Source of the DNA: Christensenella sp. UBA4379
Lineage (GTDB): Bacteria; Bacillota; Clostridia; Christensenellales; Aristaeellaceae
Assembly: GCA_002391225.1 (NCBI GenBank)
Contig: DGRV01000052.1
Location: 5,987-11,402, forward strand
DNA: 5,416 nt
Reading direction: 5' to 3'
Positions 1-5,392 of this stretch are shown here, in pieces. Within the stretch, counting starts at the first letter, position 1, and each line of letters starts with the position of its first letter. The notes beneath the pieces were generated by a model. It saw nothing but the letters and a program-made list of their open reading frames with translations. It ran no database searches and had not been told where the DNA came from. The position numbers and the translations under genes were made by a program.

Positions 1-894
1 CAGAACTACGCTCTGTATCCGCACATGACCGTGTTTGACAACATGGCGTTCGGTCTGAAGCTGCGCAAGACCCCCAAGGATGAAATCAAGAAGCGCGTGG
101 AAGAAGCCGCCCGCATCTTGGACATCGAGCACCTGCTCAACCGTAAGCCGAAGGCTCTGTCCGGCGGTCAGCGTCAGCGCGTCGCCCTGGGCCGTGCTAT
201 CGTCCGTGAGCCGAAGGTCTTCCTGATGGACGAACCTCTGTCCAACTTGGACGCCAAGCTGCGCGTCGCCATGCGTACTGAGATCACCAAGCTGCACAAC
301 CGTCTGCAGACCACCTTCATCTACGTTACCCATGACCAGACCGAGGCCATGACCATGGGCTCCCGTATCGTCATCATGAAGGACGGCGTCGTCCAGCAGA
401 CAGATACCCCGCAGAACAACTACGACTATCCCGCCAACAAGTTCGTGGCCGGCTTCATCGGCAGCCCGCAGATGAACTTCTTCGACGTCACCTTCGACGC
501 CAAGGGCGACGATGTCTGGGCCGTGTTCGGCGAGAACCGCGTCCGCGTTCCCAAGGAAATCCTGGCCCGCTTTAAGGACAAGAGCTTCCTGCAGAAGGAA
601 GTCACCATGGGCATCCGTCCTGAAGACATCGACGACAACCCCGAGTTCGTCGCCGCTCATCCCGACAGCACCATCAAGGTTCACGTGGAAGTCACCGAAT
701 TGATGGGCGCCGAGACCTACCTGTACTTCTCCACCTCCGGCAAGGAGAACAAGGAAGACAACGTCATCGCCCGTGTTGATCCGCGTACCGTGACCCGCAC
801 CGGGGACGACACCAAGGTCGCGCTGGACACCAGCCGCCTCCACTTCTTCGAGAAGGACACCAAGAACGAAGAAACCATCCTGAACAGGAAGTAA
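1..894 (+). CDS. ugpC: Sugar ABC transporter ATP-binding protein, MsmX/UgpC/MalK type (5' partial)
   Basis: Cytoplasmic ATPase subunit that powers a binding-protein-dependent carbohydrate (or glycerol-phosphate-type) importer; it works as a dimer on a pair of membrane permeases. The frame is open from base 1, so the left edge cuts it: 297 residues remain and about 80, with the Walker A motif, are missing compared with the usual ~370. The visible part begins at the Q-loop (QNYALYPHMTV). Then come the signature LSGGQRQRVALGRA (window residues 53 on), Walker B VFLMDEP (73-79), D-loop SNLDAK (81-86) and H-loop YVTHDQ with the switch histidine at 111. A C-terminal OB/TOBE regulatory region follows, with MGIRPED (203-209) and VTELMGAETYLY (231-242). 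All catalytic residues in view are intact. The first ATG at base 25 is internal, not the start. Codon use (CGC/CGT Arg, GTC, ATC) suggests high expression. These ATPases often serve several importers, so the substrate cannot be named; the symbol is a family name only. Confidence 0.95.
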   Translation, partial: QNYALYPHMTVFDNMAFGLKLRKTPKDEIKKRVEEAARILDIEHLLNRKPKALSGGQRQRVALGRAIVREPKVFLMDEPLSNLDAKLRVAMRTEITKLHNRLQTTFIYVTHDQTEAMTMGSRIVIMKDGVVQQTDTPQNNYDYPANKFVAGFIGSPQMNFFDVTFDAKGDDVWAVFGENRVRVPKEILARFKDKSFLQKEVTMGIRPEDIDDNPEFVAAHPDSTIKVHVEVTELMGAETYLYFSTSGKENKEDNVIARVDPRTVTRTGDDTKVALDTSRLHFFEKDTKNEETILNRK

Positions 895-914
895 TTCTTC
901 CCATGTTCCTATCG

Positions 915-942
915 CAGCCGCTCCGAAAGGGGCGGCTGTTTT
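915..942 (+). terminator. Intrinsic terminator of the ABC ATPase gene
   Basis: A 10-bp stem (915-924 with 929-938, one G-U pair) is closed by a GAAA tetraloop of the GNRA type and followed directly by TTTT (939-942). It lies 20 bases after the stop codon. GC-rich stem, stable loop and T run make this a textbook Rho-independent terminator, separating the ABC transcript from the downstream operon. Confidence 0.9.
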
Positions 943-983
943 AAAAAACAGGTATAAAATTTTTCCCTTGCTTCAAACAGCAC

Positions 984-1012
984 TTGTCTGAAAGACGGGC
1001 CCGTGCTATCAT
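984..1012 (+). promoter_or_regulatory. Sigma-A type promoter with extended -10 for the MATE-channel operon
   Basis: TTGTCT (984-989, four of six matches to TTGACA) and TATCAT (1007-1012, five of six to TATAAT) are separated by exactly 17 bases. A TGC precedes the -10 box, giving the extended -10 TG-N motif. Transcription would start near 1018-1020, leaving a leader of about 38 bases. An A/T-rich stretch lies upstream (941-966). An inverted repeat (995-1002 with 1013-1020) flanks the -10 box and could serve as an operator. It was identified by eye; no start site is known. Confidence 0.7.
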
Positions 1013-1023
1013 GGGCCTGTTTT
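995..1023 (+). promoter_or_regulatory. Inverted repeat around the -10 box: possible operator or back-up terminator
   Basis: ACGGGCCC (995-1002) pairs with GGGCCTGT (1013-1020): eight pairs with one G-U and a 10-base loop that contains the -10 hexamer. TTTT follows (1020-1023). As DNA, it is placed where a repressor dimer would block the promoter. As RNA, it can form only in transcripts reading through from the ABC gene, where it would resemble a second terminator. Both roles are inferred from position alone. Confidence 0.4.
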
Positions 1024-1041
1024 CATGATGAAAGTGCGAGC

Positions 1042-1048
1042 AAGGAGG
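1042..1048 (+). promoter_or_regulatory. Shine-Dalgarno site fixing the MATE start
   Basis: AAGGAGG lies 8 bases before ATG 1057, the ideal distance. The longer in-frame option, GTG 1003, would lie within the promoter upstream of the predicted transcript start and has no ribosome site, so it is rejected. ATG 1052 is out of frame. Confidence 0.88.
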
Positions 1049-1056
1049 TTCATGCC

Positions 1057-2400
1057 ATGCGCGACATGACGGCAGGAAAGCCGATCGGGCATCTTTGGCG
1101 GTTTGCCTTGCCGGTGCTGCTGGGGAACTGGCTGCAGCTGATGTATAACGCGGTGGATTCCGTCATCGCCGGGCGCTTTATCGGCAAGGAAGCCCTGTCC
1201 GCCGAAGGGATCGCCGCGCCGGTGATGAACCTGGTCATCCTGGGCATTTCCGGCGTGTGCATCGGGGCGGGCGTGCTGATGGGGGAGGCCTTCGGCGCGC
1301 ACGACCTGAAGCGGGTCCGAAAGACGCTGGGCGGCATGCTGCGCTTTGGGCTGATTTTCAGCCTCATCGTGACTGCCCTGGGCATTCTGCTGACGCCGGT
1401 TCTCTTGACCGCCCTGTCCGTCCCAAAGGATATTCTGGAAATTACGGGAATCTATCTGCGCATCACCTTCCTGGGCGCTCCGTTCACCTTTTTGTACAAC
1501 GCCCTGGCGGCGGGCCTCAAGGCCGTGGGGGATTCCAAGACGCCCCTCAAATTCCTGGCCTTTTCCGCCATCCTGAACGCGGCGCTGGACCTGTTTTTCT
1601 TAGGGGTCCTGCACTTTGGGATCGTCTGCAGCGCGGTGACGACGGTGGTCGCGGAGGCAGCCTCCGCCTTCCTGGCCGTGTTCTACATGGTCCGGAAAAC
1701 CCGGGACATCCTGCCGGGGAGGGAGGACGTCCGGCGGGACCTGCCGCTGCTCCGGCGCATCCTTTCCTATGGGGGGCCGACGGCCCTGCAGCAGATGCTC
1801 CAGCCCATCGGCAAGGTGCTCATCCAGGGCCAGGTCAACGCCCTGGGGGTCGACACCATCGCCGCGTACAACGCCGTCACCAAAGCGGACGACTTTGCGT
1901 GCATCCCGGCCCAGGGAATTTCCTCCGCCGTGTCCACCTTCATGGCGCAGAACCGCGGGGCGGGGAAGAAGGAACGCCTCCTGCCCGGCTTTTTTGCGGG
2001 GCTTCGGCTGGAGCTGTGCTACGCGGTCTTCATCTGGGCGGTGACGTATTTCCTCCGGGAGCCCTTCGTGAACCTCTTTATCCGGGAAGGGGATGCGCCG
2101 CAGATCGTGCGGATCGGGGCGGATTATCTGCAGCTGATGGCGTTCTTCTACGTCTACCCGGCCCTCACCAACTGTATGCAGGGCTTCTTCAGGGGCATGG
2201 GGCGGATGGGCGTCACCATCGTGCTGACGGGCATCCAGATTACGCTTCGAACCGTTTTCACCTACCTGCTGGCCCCGGCCATGGGCATCCGGGGCATCGC
2301 CGTGGCCTGCGCCGCCGGCTGGACGGCCATGCTGATCGCTGCCTTCATCCTGTACCGGCGGACGGTGCGGGAGACGGGACTGTCCAAGACTGCCGCCTGA
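1057..2400 (+). CDS. MATE-family multidrug/organic cation efflux antiporter
   Basis: Cytoplasmic-membrane exporter that expels drugs or other organic cations in exchange for Na+ or H+. The 447 residues match the family's usual 440-460 and fold as two six-helix halves. The first half (about 12-210) begins with LWRFALPVLLGNWLQLMYN and carries Asp34 in the TM1 motif VDSVIAGRFIG. That position matches the conserved TM1 acid implicated in cation coupling in NorM-type transporters. The GDSKTP loop motif is at 159-164. The second half (about 232-435) starts with YGGPTALQQMLQPIG and includes GVDTIAAYNA, with MAQNRGAGK at 296-304 and RGMGRMGVTI at 379-388. A charged linker (about 213-236) joins the halves, and the tail is short and basic. 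It is the first gene after a promoter and sits 30 bases before the channel-sensor gene, with no terminator between, so the two are probably co-transcribed. The reading frame is intact. Substrate and coupling ion cannot be read from sequence; the DinF and NorM branches are not distinguished here. Confidence 0.93.
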   Translation: MRDMTAGKPIGHLWRFALPVLLGNWLQLMYNAVDSVIAGRFIGKEALSAEGIAAPVMNLVILGISGVCIGAGVLMGEAFGAHDLKRVRKTLGGMLRFGLIFSLIVTALGILLTPVLLTALSVPKDILEITGIYLRITFLGAPFTFLYNALAAGLKAVGDSKTPLKFLAFSAILNAALDLFFLGVLHFGIVCSAVTTVVAEAASAFLAVFYMVRKTRDILPGREDVRRDLPLLRRILSYGGPTALQQMLQPIGKVLIQGQVNALGVDTIAAYNAVTKADDFACIPAQGISSAVSTFMAQNRGAGKKERLLPGFFAGLRLELCYAVFIWAVTYFLREPFVNLFIREGDAPQIVRIGADYLQLMAFFYVYPALTNCMQGFFRGMGRMGVTIVLTGIQITLRTVFTYLLAPAMGIRGIAVACAAGWTAMLIAAFILYRRTVRETGLSKTAA

Positions 2401-2416
2401 TCATTTCATGTGTTTG

Positions 2417-2423
2417 AAAGGAG
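2417..2423 (+). promoter_or_regulatory. Shine-Dalgarno site fixing the GTG start of the channel gene
   Basis: AAAGGAG lies 7 bases before GTG 2431. The upstream in-frame GTG at 2410 would precede this site and has no ribosome site of its own. GTG 2440 and ATG 2458 are spaced too far away. GTG 2431 is therefore preferred. Confidence 0.82.
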
Positions 2424-2430
2424 AAACCTC

Positions 2431-5064
2431 GTGAATTTTGTGAAAGAAATCAAAGGGATGCTGCGGGATAAGAATGGGAAGAAGCTGGCCCTCCTGTCTT
2501 TCGGGGTCTTTGTGCTGATCGCGGCCATTGTGTTTTTCGCCGCCTTTAAGCTTTGCGAGAACATCTACATCAAACAGATGAATGATTACCTGGGGGAGAT
2601 CCCGGGGATGATCGAAAGCAGCAGGAAGGAGCTGGACCTGCGCGGCCGCATTTACGATGACGACGTGCTGACGAGGGCGGAGCTCGGCCTCAAGATCTAC
2701 CGGGAAGGCGGGAGGCTTTCGGACCAGGAGAAGCTGGAGCGGGTCCGCGGCGCGGTGTCCGCCGACAGCGTCTCCTTGGTGGACGGGCAGCGCCAGGTGC
2801 TTTTCACCACCGGGGCGGTGAGCCCGGAGGAGCATTTCCGCTCCTGCCTTCAGACCCTGGAGGAAAGAAAGCCCAAATTGGAGCTTTATCCCGCCGCCGA
2901 GGCAGCCGGGGAGGAGACGTGGAAGAACGACGGAAGGGGCTTCGTGATCCTTCCGGTCCCGGACAGCGGGGAGCAGAGCCTGGTCTTTGAATTTACCTGC
3001 GACACGATGCTGGAGATGTACAACGCCCTGAACGACTGGTCGGTCATGCTGGGACAGCTGTTTTCCAGCGGGGACATCGCGGCGTACGCCAAATCCGGTG
3101 ACAGTCTGACGGGCTATCCGATGGACGACCTCACGCCGGAGGAGGTCTCCCTGCTGGAGGAGGACCTGGAAAAGGTCTTCCAAAGCAGCGACAGCTTCCG
3201 CAGCACGGAAAACGGCGGGCTGGTCCGGATCGTTACGCTGCTGGTCCGCCGCTATCTGGCGGCGCTGGCGCACGACCCGAAGGGAGATACGGACCTCCTT
3301 CTGACCGTGCCGCTGAGGAACGTGATCAGAAACGCTATTTTCATCGCCGCGTCCATTGCGGCCATCATCGCCCTGGGAATGGTGCTGCTCCAGGTCTATG
3401 TCTTCCGCCGCCTTCAGAAGGAAAAGGAAGGAAAAGGCAAAGCGGCGTTTTCCCTCAGGCAGGTCTGCCGGACGACGTGGCCGGGCCTTTTCGTGGTGCT
3501 GGCCGTGACCCTCGTTTTCTCTTCCATGCTGCTGCTGCTGGAGGCCCGGTCGAACGCCGCCTTCTTCGCGGTGAACAACCGGGAGAGCCTCGAAAACGAG
3601 ATCGAATGGCGCAAGAGCCAGGAGGAAACGATCCGCGGGGCCTTTAAGGACTTTTACCGGACCCGTACCCAGACCCTGGCGGCCTATCTGACGGACCACC
3701 CGGACGAGCAGACCCGCGCGGGGCTGGAGGAGCTCAGCCGCATCGCCGGGAGCCAGTACCTGATGCGCTTTGACCGGGACGGGCGGGAGGTCGTCTCCAG
3801 CAACAGCTATACGGGCTTTACCGTGGGCGAAAACCTGAGCGAGGGATACCGCGCGGTGCTGATGGGCTATCCCAATGCCGTGGTGGGACCGGAGACGGAT
3901 CCTTATACGGATCAGTCCCAGATCGGCGTGTCGATCCTGATGACGGACAGACAGGGACGGGCGGACGGCTTCCTGCTGGCCGTCTACAGCGCCGGGGACC
4001 TAAGTGCGGAGCTCAAACGGATGAGGCCGGAATACACGGTGAACCATTTTGAAACCCAGAAGGGCCACTGCGCCGCCATTATCAACGACAAGGACGGCAC
4101 CTTCGTCGCCCATACCGACCCCAAGATGATCGGCATAAAGGCGGAGGATGTACTGGAGGCGGTGCAGCCGGGCAGCGGCTTTGAAGGCTTTACCATGTAC
4201 GGCAGGCAGAACGTATACGTCTCCGCGAGCGCGGCGGACGGGAGAACCCTTTTGTACCTGGTGTCCTCGGCTGGGGACGCCTATGCGCGGAAGGTCGCGG
4301 TGGTGATGTTCCTGGCTGTCATGCTGATCCTGGTGCTGCTGTATTATCCGGCCGCCGGCGCGCTGATCGCCGGGACCGTGCGGCAGGCCAGGGAAACGGC
4401 CGAGGCTTATGACAATCAGAAGAACCCCCTGCTGGTCTTCCTGGACGGCTACGTCGTTTTTCTGACGCTGTTTGTGATCTTTGCCCTGGTTTCCTCCGCC
4501 AACGAATGGTGGACCTCCTTTGATTATGTGTTCTGCGGACAGTGGTCCAAGGGCCTGCATCTGTTCTCCCTGTGGGGGGCCCTGTTCGTCCTGGTGGTCA
4601 CCCTGTTCTGCCTGTTCGTGATCCGGAACGTGCTGAACCTGCTGGAAAAACGTCTCAACCTCCGGGCCAAGACGATGATCCGGCTGGCGGGCAGCCTCAT
4701 CACCTATGTCGCCATCATCTTCCTGGCGTTCTGCATCCTGGGCATGTTTGGGGTCAACACCACGGCCCTGATGGCCTCGGCCGGGATCATCTCCATCGCC
4801 GTCGGTATGGGCGCCCAGAGCATGGCGGCCGACCTGCTCGCCGGCTTCTTCATGATGCTGGAGGGCTCCGTCCGCGTGGGCGACCATGTAACCATCGGCG
4901 GCGTCACCGGCCACGTGACAGACATGGGCATCCGCACCACGGAAATCACCGACGCCGACGGAAACGTGGTGGTATTCAACAACAGCAAAATGACCGGCCT
5001 GATCAACCGCAGCCGCAAACATGAACCGCAGGAGGATGAACCCACCCCCGAAAAGGAAGACTAA
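2431..5064 (+). CDS. Cache-like sensor fused to an MscS-type mechanosensitive channel, cage domain absent
   Basis: Predicted inner-membrane channel of 877 residues. Residue numbers count from GTG 2431. A basic N-terminus precedes TM1 (18-41), then a first extracellular region (42-297) with a PAS-like strand pattern near DSVSLVDGQRQVLFTTG (112-128). TM2 (298-324), a basic cytoplasmic loop (326-349) and TM3 (350-370) follow. The second extracellular region (371-620) reads as a double Cache sensor: lobe one about 440-526 (FDRDGREVVSS, VVGPETDPYTDQSQIG), lobe two about 545-615 (AAIINDKDGTFVAHTDPKMIG). TM4 is 621-648, TM5 667-689, TM6 708-731 and TM7 752-774. The MscS pore helix is about 774-805 (SIAVGMGAQS) and the beta domain about 814-861 (VRVGDHVTIGGVTGHV, then TDADGNVVVFNNSK). 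Charged loops put the C-terminus in the cytoplasm, as in MscS. The protein then ends in an acidic tail, without the alpha/beta cage that adds about 100 residues to E. coli MscS. The MscS call is firm, the Cache call good, and extracellular ligand control is inference. It probably shares a transcript with the MATE gene. Confidence 0.88.
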   Translation: MNFVKEIKGMLRDKNGKKLALLSFGVFVLIAAIVFFAAFKLCENIYIKQMNDYLGEIPGMIESSRKELDLRGRIYDDDVLTRAELGLKIYREGGRLSDQEKLERVRGAVSADSVSLVDGQRQVLFTTGAVSPEEHFRSCLQTLEERKPKLELYPAAEAAGEETWKNDGRGFVILPVPDSGEQSLVFEFTCDTMLEMYNALNDWSVMLGQLFSSGDIAAYAKSGDSLTGYPMDDLTPEEVSLLEEDLEKVFQSSDSFRSTENGGLVRIVTLLVRRYLAALAHDPKGDTDLLLTVPLRNVIRNAIFIAASIAAIIALGMVLLQVYVFRRLQKEKEGKGKAAFSLRQVCRTTWPGLFVVLAVTLVFSSMLLLLEARSNAAFFAVNNRESLENEIEWRKSQEETIRGAFKDFYRTRTQTLAAYLTDHPDEQTRAGLEELSRIAGSQYLMRFDRDGREVVSSNSYTGFTVGENLSEGYRAVLMGYPNAVVGPETDPYTDQSQIGVSILMTDRQGRADGFLLAVYSAGDLSAELKRMRPEYTVNHFETQKGHCAAIINDKDGTFVAHTDPKMIGIKAEDVLEAVQPGSGFEGFTMYGRQNVYVSASAADGRTLLYLVSSAGDAYARKVAVVMFLAVMLILVLLYYPAAGALIAGTVRQARETAEAYDNQKNPLLVFLDGYVVFLTLFVIFALVSSANEWWTSFDYVFCGQWSKGLHLFSLWGALFVLVVTLFCLFVIRNVLNLLEKRLNLRAKTMIRLAGSLITYVAIIFLAFCILGMFGVNTTALMASAGIISIAVGMGAQSMAADLLAGFFMMLEGSVRVGDHVTIGGVTGHVTDMGIRTTEITDADGNVVVFNNSKMTGLINRSRKHEPQEDEPTPEKED

Positions 5065-5085
5065 ATCAAAAACTTCATCGAGGAG

Positions 5086-5115
5086 GTGATCAGGGGGATT
5101 CTTCCCCCTGATTAC
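5086..5115. terminator. Strong hairpin after the channel gene, without T run
   Basis: Thirteen pairs (5086-5098 with 5103-5115, one G-U) close on a TTCT loop; the inner ten pairs are perfect and include five consecutive G-C. It starts 22 bases after the channel stop codon. No T tract follows on the plus strand, so it is not a canonical intrinsic terminator. It may still pause polymerase or protect the 3' end of the operon mRNA, or form the left edge of the repeat block. Confidence 0.4.
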
Positions 5116-5142
5116 AATCCGCAGCAGCGACATGCGCGGTGC

Positions 5143-5212
5143 GGGGTTCTGAGCGCCCGGAAAATGTGCCGGTGGCACATTTTCAGCGAAGAACGGGCCG
5201 GTAGGCTCTGGA
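5143..5212 (+). repeat. Palindromic intergenic repeat, copy 1
   Basis: This aligns without gaps to 5305-5374, with 58 of 70 bases identical. Its core is a perfect 11-bp hairpin, GAAAATGTGCC (5160-5170) with GGCACATTTTC (5174-5184), on a GGT loop. A flanking helix can form from GCCCG (5155-5159) with CGGGC (5194-5198), and a further one from GAGC (5151-5154) with GCTC (5205-5208), giving a long branched or bulged stem. Its size and symmetry resemble REP-type or MITE-like elements. A structured RNA is the alternative. No transposase or terminal target duplication is visible. Confidence 0.8.
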
Positions 5213-5215
5213 CAG

Positions 5216-5282
5216 GTATTTTTGCGGAGCAGAATGACACATGGAAAGCGAAGCCCACTCCACTTCTGCGGAGCAAAAATAC
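5216..5282. repeat. Imperfect inverted repeat with symmetric GGA/GGA internal loop
   Basis: Ten pairs (5216-5225 with 5273-5282) are followed by a 3x3 internal loop, GGA (5226-5228) opposite GGA (5270-5272). Six more pairs (5229-5234 with 5264-5269) then enclose a 29-base loop. The 9-mer TGCGGAGCA appears in direct orientation in both arms (5223-5231 and 5267-5275), which produces the symmetric loop. It lies exactly between the two palindromic repeat copies and may be part of the same composite element. Function is unknown. Confidence 0.65.
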
Positions 5283-5304
5283 ATACCTTGCGGATTTTCC
5301 GCCT

Positions 5305-5374
5305 GGGGCTGTGAGGGCCCGGAGATTGTGCCAGTGGCACAATCTCACCGAACAGCGGGCCGGTAGGCCCTGGA
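5305..5374 (+). repeat. Palindromic intergenic repeat, copy 2
   Basis: Second copy of the element at 5143-5212, offset by 162 bases in the same orientation. The core hairpin is again a perfect 11 bp, GAGATTGTGCC (5322-5332) with GGCACAATCTC (5336-5346), on an AGT loop. The flanking GCCCG/CGGGC helix is kept (5317-5321 with 5356-5360). Relative to copy 1, two stem pairs have changed on both sides (A-T to G-C and A-T to T-A), so pairing is preserved. The outermost helix differs: here AGG (5314-5316) can pair with CCT (5369-5371). Confidence 0.8.
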
Positions 5375-5392
5375 GAAGGGACGAGAGGCAAA

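Noticed and set aside
1003..1056. Upstream GTG extension of the MATE gene
   Set aside because: It overlaps the promoter, precedes the predicted transcript start and has no ribosome site; the extra residues do not resemble MATE N-termini.
1257..2417. Open frame of 386 codons overlapping the MATE gene in another plus-strand frame
   Set aside because: Its translation is Gly/Pro/Arg/His-rich, as expected from reading GC-rich codons out of frame; the MATE frame clearly encodes the known family.
2401..3699. Antisense open frame of 432 codons over the channel gene
   Set aside because: It is a low-complexity His/Gln/Arg-rich translation with no family resemblance, lying opposite a well-supported gene; a GC-rich shadow.
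5065..5130. Continuation of the MscS cage domain after a premature stop
   Set aside because: Reading on after the TAA in the same frame gives a short helix-like stretch and then repeat-derived sequence with no likeness to the MscS alpha/beta domain; other frames do no better.
5143..5374. CRISPR array
   Set aside because: Only two copies exist, they are about 70 bases long and diverged, and the 92 bases between them are themselves an inverted repeat rather than a spacer.
4000..5391. Antisense open frame of 463 codons running from the repeats into the channel gene
   Set aside because: The N-terminal part is translated palindromic repeat and the rest is a shadow of the channel gene; no ribosome site or family resemblance.
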